37,264 nt of DNA from Deltaproteobacteria bacterium (GTDB lineage: Bacteria > Desulfobacterota > Desulfobulbia > Desulfobulbales > Desulfurivibrionaceae). Below the pieces are notes generated by a model. It was not told where the DNA came from. It ran no database searches and saw only the letters and a program-made list of their open reading frames with translations. The DNA is taken from assembly GCA_026388695.1 (NCBI GenBank), contig JAPLJH010000016.1, forward strand, positions 1 through 37,264, in the 5' to 3' direction. Within the stretch, counting starts at the first letter, position 1. The number at the start of each line of letters is the position of its first letter. The translations under genes were made by a program, and so were the position numbers. Positions 26,762-34,249 of this stretch are shown in pieces.

Positions 26762-27583
26762 ATGAACTGGAAGAATCTGTTTGTGCCGGGTGAGGATTTC
26801 AGCGTGACCCAGGCCAAGGAGTACATGGAAGCGCGGGGGGCGGACGCGTACCAGCTGCTGGATGTCCGGCAGCCCAAGGAGTATGAGGAGGGGCATCTGG
26901 CCGGGGCCAAGCTCATCCCGCTTAAGGAGCTGCCTGTCCGGCTTGGTGAGCTGGAAAAGGGAAAGCCAGTTATTGTTTATTGCGCTGTCGGTGGCAGAAG
27001 TAAAGCCGCAGCTCAGCTCCTCGCTGGCAAGGATTTTGCAAGCGTCTACAATATGGCCGGAGGCATCAAGGCCTGGCAAGGACATCAGGCCAAGGGGCCG
27101 GAAGAGGCCGGATTGGAGTTTTTCACCGGTCAGGAAGAGTATGAGGACGGGGTGAGCCTGGCCTATGCCATGGAGGATGGGTTGCAGGAGTTTTACCGGC
27201 TCATGGCTGAGCGGGCAAAAGATGAGGAAGCGCGGCAGCTCTACACCCGTTTGATGGGCTTTGAGGATGCGCACAAGGCTCGGCTCCTCGCCGAGTACCG
27301 ACAGGCGCACGGGCTGGAGGCCATGCCAGGCAAAGCGGTGGCCGGAATCATGGAGGGCGGCACCAGGGTGGAGGCTTTTCTCGCCCAGGCCGAGGCCTAT
27401 TTGCACGGCAATCGGGATATTTTGGAGTTTGCCATGGGGCTTGAGACCCAAGCACTTGACCTATACAGCCGCATGGCGCAAAAGAGTGGGCAGCAAGAGG
27501 TTCGGGCGCTTTTTCTGCGTCTGGCCGACGAAGAAAAAGCGCATCTCGCCTATTTGGCCGATGCGCTGGACAAGGTGCTGTAA
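26762..27583 (+). CDS. Rhodanese-rubrerythrin-like fusion protein
   Basis: This 273-residue soluble protein begins with a rhodanese domain (about 12-112) carrying DVRQPKEYEEGHLAGA and the active-site loop with Cys74 in VYCAVGGRSKAA. The second half (about 130-270) is a ferritin-like four-helix domain with E-x-x-x-x-Y and E-x-x-H repeats: LQEFYRLMAERA, MGFEDAHKARLL, LETQALDLYSRMAQ and LADEEKAHLAYL. These are the di-iron ligands of rubrerythrin; the rubredoxin-like Cys4 end is missing. Such fusions occur in sulfate- and sulfur-metabolising anaerobes and probably deal with sulfane sulfur and peroxide. A kinase gene follows 43 bases on, so oxidative or sulfur stress may be the input of that system. 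Confidence 0.88.
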   Translation: MNWKNLFVPGEDFSVTQAKEYMEARGADAYQLLDVRQPKEYEEGHLAGAKLIPLKELPVRLGELEKGKPVIVYCAVGGRSKAAAQLLAGKDFASVYNMAGGIKAWQGHQAKGPEEAGLEFFTGQEEYEDGVSLAYAMEDGLQEFYRLMAERAKDEEARQLYTRLMGFEDAHKARLLAEYRQAHGLEAMPGKAVAGIMEGGTRVEAFLAQAEAYLHGNRDILEFAMGLETQALDLYSRMAQKSGQQEVRALFLRLADEEKAHLAYLADALDKVL

Positions 27584-27626
27584 ACATAAAGGCTGCGGCG
27601 CGGTCTTGGAAACAAACAGGTGGATA

Positions 27627-29138
27627 ATGGGAAATAAAAAACAGGAGTGCGGAGACGCCAGGGATGAAGAAATCAAGGCCCTGCGTCAAACCAACCTGGA
27701 GTTGCAGCAGGAGCTTGCTCAGGCCGAGCTTACGCTACGGGTTATTCCCAGCGCCGCTCTGAGCCTTGACCTGAATGGCACGATCACCAGCTGGAACAAC
27801 AAGGCGGAGCGGGTTACCGGCTTCAGGCGGGAAGAGGTGTTGGGCCATTCCTGCGATATCTTTGTTCTTCCCCCCTGCTCCCAGGAGTGCGGGGCATTTG
27901 TCGATGGTCAGGGAAAACCCCTTATGGGTAGGGTCTGCCAGATCAAAACCAAGGGCGGCAAGGTGCGGAGTGTTTCCAAAAACACCGATCTGCTTAAAGA
28001 CCCGGACGGCACGGTGACAGGGGCGGTGGTGACATTCAGGGATATCACCGAGCAGTTGGAAGTCGAGTTGCAGCTGCGCACCGAGCGGGACAAGTTTCGC
28101 GGGATTCTCTCTGCCCTCGATCAGGGCATGCACATCCTTAACCGGGATTATGTGATCGAATACCAAAACGAGATCCTGCGCCGGACCTTTGGCGACAAAA
28201 TCGGCGAGAAATGCTACGAGGTCTACAAGCAGCGCGACAAGCCCTGCGAGGTGTGCCGCATGCATGCCGCCATCGAGCGCAACGAGATCCAGCGCACCGA
28301 GGAAATTATGTCCGACCGCCGCCATTATGAGCAGAGTTATGTGCCCTTTGCCGATGTGGACGGCCAGACCAAGGCCCTGATCCTTCTGCGGGATGTCACC
28401 GAGGAAAAGATGTACCGGGCTGAAACCATGCGGGCCGGGCAGCTTGCCTCTATTGGCGAACTGGCTGCCGGGGTGGCCCATGAGATCAACAATCCCATCA
28501 ATGGCATCATCAACTACGCCCAGCTTTTGCAGGACGACCTCACCGAGGGCGACCCCGGGGCAGAGATGCTCGACCGCATTATCAAGGAAGGGGAGCGGAT
28601 CGCCTACATCGTGCGCAATCTTCTCTTCTTTGCCCGTCAGCGGGAGGAAGAAGCGGAGGTGGTCGCAATCGAGGCGATCATCCACGATTCTCTATCCCTG
28701 ATCAAGCACCAGCTCCAGAAAGACGGGGTGATCATCCACACCGATATCCCGGAGGACCTGCCGAGCATCCGGGTGCATCCGCAGCAGTTGCAGCAGGTTT
28801 TTCTCAACCTGCTCAGTAATGCAAGATACGCCCTCAATCAACGCTATCCTGGGCGGGACCCCGGCAAGAAGGTGGAAATCCGCTGTCGGGCCGTGCAGAG
28901 CCAGGGCCATGCCGTGCTTAGAACGGAAATCACCGATTATGGCGCCGGAATACCGCCGGAGCTGCTTCCCCAGATCTTTGAGCCGTTTTTTTCCTCCAAG
29001 AAACCGGGGGAAGGGACCGGTCTGGGGTTGTCCATCAGTGCCGGGTTGGTCAGAGATTTTCAGGGGGAGATTAGGGTGGAGAGCGAAGTTGGAGCACGCA
29101 CCACCCTGACCATTGATCTGCCTGCATATGAAGAGTGA
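27627..29138 (+). CDS. Soluble histidine kinase with two Cys-rich PAS domains
   Basis: This 503-residue protein has no membrane helix. It has a short coiled coil (10-38), PAS1 (about 38-140), PAS2 (about 155-258), HisKA with His285 in AAGVAHEINNPINGI, and an ATPase domain with NLLSNARYAL, DYGAGIPPE and GEGTGLGLSIS. PAS1 contains Cys76, 84, 88 and 104 (PPCSQECG); PAS2 has Cys196, 207 and 210 (KCYEVY...PCEVC). Such clusters suggest a metal centre or thiol redox sensing. ATG 27627 follows AGGTGG; the reading frame is open further upstream but overlaps the rubrerythrin gene. The sigma54 activator gene follows 45 bases later, making an NtrB/NtrC- or ZraSR-like pair. Confidence 0.92.
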   Translation: MGNKKQECGDARDEEIKALRQTNLELQQELAQAELTLRVIPSAALSLDLNGTITSWNNKAERVTGFRREEVLGHSCDIFVLPPCSQECGAFVDGQGKPLMGRVCQIKTKGGKVRSVSKNTDLLKDPDGTVTGAVVTFRDITEQLEVELQLRTERDKFRGILSALDQGMHILNRDYVIEYQNEILRRTFGDKIGEKCYEVYKQRDKPCEVCRMHAAIERNEIQRTEEIMSDRRHYEQSYVPFADVDGQTKALILLRDVTEEKMYRAETMRAGQLASIGELAAGVAHEINNPINGIINYAQLLQDDLTEGDPGAEMLDRIIKEGERIAYIVRNLLFFARQREEEAEVVAIEAIIHDSLSLIKHQLQKDGVIIHTDIPEDLPSIRVHPQQLQQVFLNLLSNARYALNQRYPGRDPGKKVEIRCRAVQSQGHAVLRTEITDYGAGIPPELLPQIFEPFFSSKKPGEGTGLGLSISAGLVRDFQGEIRVESEVGARTTLTIDLPAYEE

Positions 29139-29183
29139 ACCGTGTAATTTGTTGGGCATTGGCTTGCCTGGGGAGCAGCAATA

Positions 29184-30971
29184 ATGATTGATTTGGACAA
29201 ATCAGAGACCAGAATACTGGTAGTGGATGACGAAGAAAGCCTGCGGCTGACCTTTCAGATGTTTCTTGATCGCGAGGGGTACGGTCCGGTGCTGACCGCC
29301 TCGACCTTTGAAGAGGCCCTGGGGCTCATCGAGCAGCAGACCTTTGACCTGATTATCAGTGATATCGTCATGGAGGGGGCCTCCGGCATCGATCTGCTGC
29401 GGCGGGTCCGGGAGCTGGGATTGGAGTGCCCGATGGTAATGGTTACCGGCTATCCCAATATCAACACCGCTGCCGAGGCGGTGCGGTTGGGGGCCTTTGA
29501 CTATTTGGCCAAACCGGTGAAAAAGGCCGACCTGCTGCGTACCGCGCGCATGGCCTTGCAGCAGTATGCCCTTTGGAAGGAGAAGGAGCGGCTGACCGGT
29601 GAAAAGGAGCGTTCCCAGCAATATCTCGAAACGATCTTCCGCAGCGTCCGGGACATGATCATCACTGTTGATTATGATATGCGGGTGGTGCAGATGAATG
29701 ATCAGGCCAAGACTTGGGCGGCAATGCACATGCCTAGCCTTGCCATTGGTGCCAGTCTGGAAGAGGTTGCCGACTCCTTCACTGTGTTTGTCACCGATGC
29801 GCGGAAGGTGTTGGAATGTCGGGAAGCGGTGAGTGAGCATCGCATCGAGGTCACCCAGGAGAATGGCGGCCATGTGGTTTTTCGGCTCTGCGCGGCGCCC
29901 CTGGAAAGCCAGCATGGCAAGGACTTTCTCGGGGCGGTGTTGGTGTTCCGTGATGTGAGTCGGCTGGAAGATCTGGAAAAGCGGGGCAAGCGCACCTATT
30001 TCCACCGGTTGGCCGGGGTGAGTCGGGCCATGCAGACCGTGTACACCCTTATCGAAAACGTCGGCCAGGTGGACACCTCGGTGTTGATCACCGGAGAATC
30101 CGGGACAGGCAAGGAGCTGGTGGCCGAGGCTCTGCATGCGGAAAGCCCGCGTCGGGACATGCCCCTGGTGAAGTTCGACTGCACGTCCATCCCGGAAAAC
30201 CTGATGGAAAGTGAGCTGTTCGGCCACAAGAAGGGCTCCTTCACCGGGGCGGATCGCAACCGGGAGGGGCGGATTCTCCAGGCGGACGGTGGCACCCTGT
30301 TCCTTGATGAGATAGGCGATATCTCGCCGCTCATGCAGCTGCGGCTGCTGCGCTTTCTCCAAGAACGCACCTTCTACCCGGTTGGCGAGGATAAGCCTGT
30401 CACAGTGGATGTCCGGGTGGTAGCCGCCACCAATGCCGACCTGAAACAGAAGGTTCAGCGGGGAGAATTCCGGGAGGATCTCTATTACCGGTTGCGGGTG
30501 ATTGACATTACCTTGCCGCCGTTACGAGACCGGCAGGGGGATCTCCCTATTCTTGCGGAGTTGTTTCTGGCCCGGTTCAGCAAACGTCTGAACAAGAACA
30601 TCAGCGGGATTTCCGATCAGGCCCTGCAATTGCTTGCCGCCTACCGCTGGCCGGGAAATGTTCGGGAGCTGGAGCATGTGGTGGAGCGGGCCTGTGTGTT
30701 GTGTTCGGACGATACGATCACCACCACCAATCTTCCGGAAGAGGTGCGCAGTGGTGGCCGCACGGTCCCTGCAACACTAGGGGGTGGCGGGGCTGAAGCC
30801 GTGGCTGCCGCTGAGGCCACCGGATATGCCCCTGTCTCGCAGGAGAGCGAGAAGGCGCACATCCTCGATATCATCGCCCAGACCGACGGCAACAAGGCCA
30901 AGGCTGCCAGGCTGCTTGGTATTGACCGCAGTACCCTGTACCGAAAAATGAAGGCATACGGCTTGGAATAG
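29184..30971 (+). CDS. Sigma54-dependent response regulator (REC-PAS-AAA+-Fis)
   Basis: This 595-residue NtrC-type activator has a receiver with acid pair Asp15/16, phospho-acceptor Asp60 and Lys110. A PAS domain (about 143-258) is inserted between receiver and ATPase, which is uncommon and could add a second signal. The AAA+ domain has Walker A GESGTGKE (304-311), the sigma54-contact loop GSFTGA (351-356; GAFTGA is the consensus), and Walker B LFLDE (372-376). A Fis-type helix-turn-helix (about 555-595) ends the protein. It opens sigma54 promoters from distant sites. Candidate sites begin three bases behind its stop codon, and three -24/-12 promoters lie in the next 3.3 kb. Confidence 0.96.
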   Translation: MIDLDKSETRILVVDDEESLRLTFQMFLDREGYGPVLTASTFEEALGLIEQQTFDLIISDIVMEGASGIDLLRRVRELGLECPMVMVTGYPNINTAAEAVRLGAFDYLAKPVKKADLLRTARMALQQYALWKEKERLTGEKERSQQYLETIFRSVRDMIITVDYDMRVVQMNDQAKTWAAMHMPSLAIGASLEEVADSFTVFVTDARKVLECREAVSEHRIEVTQENGGHVVFRLCAAPLESQHGKDFLGAVLVFRDVSRLEDLEKRGKRTYFHRLAGVSRAMQTVYTLIENVGQVDTSVLITGESGTGKELVAEALHAESPRRDMPLVKFDCTSIPENLMESELFGHKKGSFTGADRNREGRILQADGGTLFLDEIGDISPLMQLRLLRFLQERTFYPVGEDKPVTVDVRVVAATNADLKQKVQRGEFREDLYYRLRVIDITLPPLRDRQGDLPILAELFLARFSKRLNKNISGISDQALQLLAAYRWPGNVRELEHVVERACVLCSDDTITTTNLPEEVRSGGRTVPATLGGGGAEAVAAAEATGYAPVSQESEKAHILDIIAQTDGNKAKAARLLGIDRSTLYRKMKAYGLE

Positions 30972-30973
30972 AA

Positions 30974-31028
30974 TAGCAGAGTGTTGCACCCGCAACACTC
31001 TGCTACACATGCAACAGCAAAAGTGTTG
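30974..31028. promoter_or_regulatory. Candidate activator binding cluster A (GTGTTGC/GCAACAC)
   Basis: A perfect palindrome with 14-bp arms, TAGCAGAGTGTTGC (30974-30987) and GCAACACTCTGCTA (30992-31005), has a 4-bp spacer. GCAACA (31011-31016) and GTGTTGC (31023-31029) follow. The core TGT-N10-ACA form is like upstream activator sites of NtrC-family proteins. It lies about 280-330 bp before the predicted sigma54 start. No T-run follows the palindrome, so a simple terminator is less likely, although the RNA could still fold as a 3' hairpin. Confidence 0.6.
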
Positions 31029-31223
31029 CTCCGCAATCTGCGGTGCCACACTTTTATATTTTCCCCTCCCTGTTTTCCTCCTGCCATCCCTCTGTTGTAG
31101 ATTTTCTTGGATTATCCTCGGTATTATCTCGTAACATTCTGATATAAAAAGATTTTTTTACCTTGTGGTCGGCTCGGTACCCCTCTCTTTTTCCGGCGGC
31201 AGATTCTTTTTTATTTCCTTTGT

Positions 31224-31236
31224 TATCAAATAGTTA
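31224..31236 (+). promoter_or_regulatory. IHF consensus site
   Basis: TATCAAATAGTTA is an exact match to WATCAANNNNTTR. It sits about 70-82 bp before the predicted sigma54 transcription start, between the activator cluster and the promoter, where IHF-induced bending usually helps looping. About one exact match per 37 kb is expected by chance, so position is the main argument. Confidence 0.55.
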
Positions 31237-31278
31237 AATCCATGGATTGGAAAATTGCCCCCTGTTTTCGGGGAGGTG

Positions 31279-31296
31279 TTGGCACACCCTGTGCAA
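31279..31296 (+). promoter_or_regulatory. Sigma54 promoter of the small membrane protein operon
   Basis: TTGGCACACCCTGTGCAA has the invariant GG (31281-31282) and GC (31293-31294) at the correct 12-bp offset and a perfect TGGCAC -24 box. The expected start is near 31306. It shares TTGGCA and TGTGC with the promoter at 34232. Confidence 0.85.
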
Positions 31297-31363
31297 TGTC
31301 TCCTAATCAAACGAGATCAACATCGTGATAAGAACGAAAAAACAAAACCATAGGAGGCTCACC

Positions 31364-31579
31364 ATGAAGAACACATTGCAAAAACAAGGACTCGGTCTTG
31401 GCGAAATTGATCAGGCAGCAATCGGTGAGGGAATCTCTCAGGCAGGTGTAGCAGTCATCCTTACCTTGGCAACATTGATCGGTGTATGGGGCATTGCCTG
31501 TCTGATCGGCGGGATGAGCTCCATGGGTGGGGTCATGGAGCTGGGCCGGGGCTGGCTCACCGCAGTAACGGGGATGTAA
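31364..31579 (+). CDS. Small single-pass membrane protein, unknown function
   Basis: This 71-residue protein has an excellent ribosome site (AGGAGG, six bases before ATG). A polar start (MKNTLQKQGLGLGEIDQAA) is followed by one hydrophobic helix (about 27-50, AGVAVILTLATLIGVWGIACLIGG) and a short Gly-rich tail. I do not recognise a family. It is the first gene behind a sigma54 promoter and forms a two-gene unit with the next small membrane protein, closed by a terminator. Size and context fit a regulatory or assembly subunit of a membrane complex or a client or adaptor of the adjacent FtsH, but neither role is shown by the sequence. Confidence 0.8.
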   Translation: MKNTLQKQGLGLGEIDQAAIGEGISQAGVAVILTLATLIGVWGIACLIGGMSSMGGVMELGRGWLTAVTGM

Positions 31580-31651
31580 GCAGGCGAAAAATACGATAGC
31601 GATCATATTTAGGATCATAGGGATAAACTAATTTTCACAAGGAGAAGCATC

Positions 31652-31960
31652 ATGGCAAAGGCAACAGCAGAAAACAAGGGCGCAGGAGTCTTCATGGCAA
31701 TAATGGGCGGTATCGGTGCGGCCGTTGGCTTGTGGGCGCTTGCCGCCCTGAGTCTCAGCCTTTCCAAGGCGGGGTTGAGTGAAGTAGCGCGGCAGTACAT
31801 GGTGGCCATCGGCCTGATCAGTGAGCAGGCAACCCTGGTGGATTTTTACACCCACATTAAAGGCGTGGAGTACTTGGTATGTCTCGCCTTCTTCGCAGCA
31901 TTCCCGGTATTTTTTAAGTATGTCAACACCCCGAAGGTTACGGTTCCCGGCCAACGCTGA
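31652..31960 (+). CDS. Small two-pass membrane protein, unknown function
   Basis: This 102-residue protein follows the first small gene by 72 bases and has a good ribosome site (AAGGAG). It has two membrane helices: about 13-36 (VFMAIMGGIGAAVGLWALAAL) and about 71-88 (YLVCLAFFAAFPVFF). The intervening loop is mildly amphipathic, with SEVARQYMVAIGLISEQATL. No conserved catalytic or metal motif is visible and I do not recognise a family. A terminator follows 22 bases after the stop, so the two small genes make their own transcript, separate from ftsH. Confidence 0.8.
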   Translation: MAKATAENKGAGVFMAIMGGIGAAVGLWALAALSLSLSKAGLSEVARQYMVAIGLISEQATLVDFYTHIKGVEYLVCLAFFAAFPVFFKYVNTPKVTVPGQR

Positions 31961-31982
31961 TAACCTTGTAGTACCTCCCCTG

Positions 31983-32009
31983 AGCCCGGGTTCGCCCGGG
32001 CTTTTTTTT
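31983..32009 (+). terminator. Intrinsic terminator after the two small genes
   Basis: A perfect 8-bp GC-rich stem AGCCCGGG/CCCGGGCT with a TTCG tetraloop, followed by a run of T to 32009. This is a strong rho-independent terminator and separates the small-gene operon from ftsH. Confidence 0.95.
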
Positions 32010-32049
32010 GCCGTTTTTTCATGGGAACTGGCAGACTGGCACAGCTGCA

Positions 32050-32066
32050 TGGTCCGGTTGTTGCAA
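32050..32066 (+). promoter_or_regulatory. Possible sigma54 promoter of ftsH
   Basis: TGGTCCGGTTGTTGCAA has GG (32051-32052) and GC (32063-32064) at the correct offset and a perfect TTGCA -12 box; the -24 box is weaker (TGGTCC). The expected start near 32076 is about 51 bases before ftsH. The -12 lies inside the 10-bp palindrome TGTTGCAACA (32059-32068), and TGTTGCA recurs at 32074, the same half-site as in clusters A and B. Confidence 0.45.
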
Positions 32067-32126
32067 CATATCCTGTTGCACAACGCATTCATTCTGTATC
32101 GTACCCATTCTGTCTCGGAGGAGATC

Positions 32127-33935
32127 ATGGCCAAATACGTGCGAAATTATTTGCTGCTTATGCTGGCGGCAATCCTGGTCGTTGTCGCGTATAACGTCTG
32201 GATTGTGGAAAACCGTCCCCCCATGCTCGAATATTCGGGGTTTCTTGTCAAACTGGACAATAACGAGATACAGACAGCGCGGATACAGGGTCAGGAGATC
32301 AGCTCCACGGACAGCTATGGCCAGGCATTTTCGACCTATGTCCCGGATGTGCAGCTTCTGCTTCCCAGACTTGAGAAAAAGAATGTCCGCATTTCCGCCA
32401 AGGCGCCCCAGGGGGCTTCGCCTTTCTGGGCGTCAACCTTCCCGGTTCTCCTGCTCATGGGCGGCTGGATGTTTTTCATGCTCCGCAACCAGAAAGGCGG
32501 GAGTAGCGGTTTTGGCAAAAAAAAGATCGCCACGGATCCGGACAAAACCAGGCGGGTGACTTTTGACGATGTAGCTGGCATCCCGGAGGCCAAGGAAGAG
32601 CTGGTCGAGATCGTGGACTTCTTGAAGGATTCCAAGAAAATCACTCGCCTCGGCGGTAAGATTCCTAAAGGGGTAATGCTGCAAGGCCCCCCTGGAACCG
32701 GGAAAACCCTGCTGGCCAAGGCTATTGCCGGGGAGGCAGGCGTTCCTTTTTATAGCATCAGCGGCTCTGATTTTGTCGAGATGTTTGTCGGGGTCGGCGC
32801 CTCGCGGGTGCGCGATCTTTTTGCCCAAGCCAAGAAAAGCGCGCCCTGCATTGTCTTTATCGATGAAATTGACGCGGTGGGCCGCAGCCGAGGGGCTGCC
32901 GGGGCCATGGGCGGCCAGGATGAGCGGGAGCAGACCCTCAATGCCTTGCTGGTGGAGATGGATGGTTTTCAGAGCGATCAAACCGTCATCATCGTAGCGG
33001 CAACCAACAGGCCGGATGTGCTGGACCCGGCCTTGATGCGACCGGGCCGGTTTGACCGTCAGGTCACCATCATGCCTCCTGATGTTAAAGGGCGACGCAA
33101 GATTCTCGAAGTGCATTCCCGCAACGTGATGATGGATCCAGACGTTGACCTGCAGATCGTGGCCCAAGGCACGCCGGGGTTCACCGGCGCCGAGCTTGCC
33201 AACCTCATCAATGAGTCTGCCCTGATGGCAGCGCGCAAGGGCAAGGAGGGAATCCAGCTCAGCGATATCGAGGATGCCAAGGACAAGATCCTCATGGGCG
33301 CGGAGCGAACCGGACTGGTTATCAGCGAACAACAGCGCAAGGTCACGGCCTACCATGAAGCTGGGCATGCGATCATCGCCAAGGTCCTGCCAAACACCGA
33401 TCCGGTGCATAAGATCACCATTATCCCCAGGGGCCAGGCCATGGGGGTTATGCAGCAGATGCCCATTGATGATCGCCATGCCTATTCCAAGGAATATCTG
33501 ACCAACCGGATCACCATCCTGCTTGGCGGCAGAACATCGGAGGAGATTATCTTTAATGAATTTTCCACCGGCGCCAGCAACGATTTGCAGGTGGCCACGG
33601 ATATCGCCACCCGTATGGTCTGCGAATTTGGCATGAGCGAACGGCTTGGGCCACGGGCCTTTGTTACCCCGGATCAGGGATTCCTCGGCCTCGGCTCGCG
33701 GCAGCGGCCTTACAGTGAAGAGATCGCCAGGGCCATTGATGAAGAGGTCACCCGAATTATCGCGGAGTGCTATCAGGAGGCGATCATTGTTCTTGAAGGG
33801 CGGATAACCTTCCTGCACAAGCTGGCAGAGGTGCTTCTGCTCAATGAAACCATTGATGCGGAAGAGGTTGATATCATCGTGACCTGCCCCAAATTGACCG
33901 AAGAAAATAAAGCGCAAACCGGGTTGTCCAGTTAG
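32127..33935 (+). CDS. ftsH: ATP-dependent zinc metalloprotease FtsH
   Basis: This 602-residue membrane AAA+ protease extracts and degrades membrane and some soluble proteins. TM1 is at about 8-25, a small periplasmic domain spans 26-100 and TM2 about 101-119. The AAA module has Walker A GPPGTGKT (187-194), pore loop [10 protein letters not shown], Walker [11 protein letters not shown] and arginine-finger region MRPGRFDRQ. The zinc motif is HEAGH (410-414), with a third ligand expected in the [15 protein letters not shown] helix. ATG 32127 follows CGGAGGAG; the frame is open 102 codons upstream but crosses the terminator. Most FtsH genes lie beside tilS/folP or hpt; here it sits inside a sigma54 gene cluster, so it may be a dedicated second copy. 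Confidence 0.95.
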   Translation: MAKYVRNYLLLMLAAILVVVAYNVWIVENRPPMLEYSGFLVKLDNNEIQTARIQGQEISSTDSYGQAFSTYVPDVQLLLPRLEKKNVRISAKAPQGASPFWASTFPVLLLMGGWMFFMLRNQKGGSSGFGKKKIATDPDKTRRVTFDDVAGIPEAKEELVEIVDFLKDSKKITRLGGKIPKGVMLQGPPGTGKTLLAKAIAGEAGVPFYSISGSDFVEMFVGVGASRVRDLFAQAKKSAPCIVFIDEIDAVGRSRGAAGAMGGQDEREQTLNALLVEMDGFQSDQTVIIVAATNRPDVLDPALMRPGRFDRQVTIMPPDVKGRRKILEVHSRNVMMDPDVDLQIVAQGTPGFTGAELANLINESALMAARKGKEGIQLSDIEDAKDKILMGAERTGLVISEQQRKVTAYHEAGHAIIAKVLPNTDPVHKITIIPRGQAMGVMQQMPIDDRHAYSKEYLTNRITILLGGRTSEEIIFNEFSTGASNDLQVATDIATRMVCEFGMSERLGPRAFVTPDQGFLGLGSRQRPYSEEIARAIDEEVTRIIAECYQEAIIVLEGRITFLHKLAEVLLLNETIDAEEVDIIVTCPKLTEENKAQTGLSS

Positions 33936-33957
33936 GCCGGTCACATTTTGGGCAACC

Positions 33958-34003
33958 TGTCGCATGCAACACTTCTGTCGCGCCACATGTGTTGCATGCG
34001 ACA
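33958..34003. promoter_or_regulatory. Candidate activator binding cluster B (GCAACAC/GTGTTGC)
   Basis: Perfect 15-bp arms, TGTCGCATGCAACAC (33958-33972) and GTGTTGCATGCGACA (33989-34003), are separated by 16 bp. Each arm is itself near-palindromic (TGTYGCATGCRACA), so two dimers could bind three turns apart; the right one fits TGT-N10-ACA (33988-34003). It shares GTGTTGC/GCAACAC with cluster A and lies about 280 bp before the predicted cytochrome promoter start. No T-run follows, so it is not a usual terminator for ftsH. Confidence 0.6.
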
Positions 34004-34026
34004 CTACTTTGCCGCGTTGCACAATG

Positions 34027-34040
34027 TCATCGCGCGATGA
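34027..34040. promoter_or_regulatory. Palindrome TCATCGCGCGATGA
   Basis: A perfect 14-bp palindrome, with a further half-site GCGATGA at 34051-34057. It is unlike the GTGTTGC motif and may be the site of another regulator of the cytochrome operon. There is no direct evidence of binding. Confidence 0.35.
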
Positions 34041-34231
34041 AACTCTGTGTGCGATGATCTTTTTTATCCCCGTTCGATAATTTCTCCCCGTCTGCCATTA
34101 CCCCTACGGAATTGTTGTTTCCCCGCAGTTCGGTTTTTCCGCAGGTATTGCCCGGCATTCCGAGATCCTCTCAGCTTTGGATTTTTGTCTCAGAGTGTGG
34201 CATCAGCCATTAGTGTCCTCCGAGATAATGG

Positions 34232-34249
34232 TTGGCATAGGATGTGCTT
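34232..34249 (+). promoter_or_regulatory. Sigma54 promoter of the cytochrome-ferredoxin-NrfD operon
   Basis: TTGGCATAGGATGTGCTT has GG (34234-34235) and GC (34246-34247) at the required offset and TGGCAT as -24 box. It parallels the promoter at 31279 (TTGGCA, then TGTGC). The expected start near 34259 gives a long leader of about 133 bases. Confidence 0.8.

Larger units (their letters stand above)
30972..31363. other. 392-bp intergenic control region
   Basis: No gene is seen here. In order it holds a cluster of GTGTTGC/GCAACAC half-sites (30974-31034), a pyrimidine-rich and AT-rich stretch, an exact IHF consensus (31224-31236), a sigma54 promoter (31279-31296) and an about 58-base leader to the first small gene. 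This is the standard layout of an enhancer-driven sigma54 promoter. Confidence 0.7.

Noticed and set aside
27261-27626. Upstream extension of the Cys-rich PAS kinase
   Set aside because: The frame is open but overlaps the rubrerythrin gene in another frame and gives Arg/Trp/Pro-rich non-domain sequence; ATG 27627 has a ribosome site.
31821-32126. Upstream extension of ftsH
   Set aside because: It would cross the small membrane protein gene end and a strong terminator; ATG 32127 has CGGAGGAG and the normal FtsH start.
32433-34022. A 529-codon minus-strand open frame
   Set aside because: It is antisense to ftsH, whose protein is certain, and its product has no recognisable domain.
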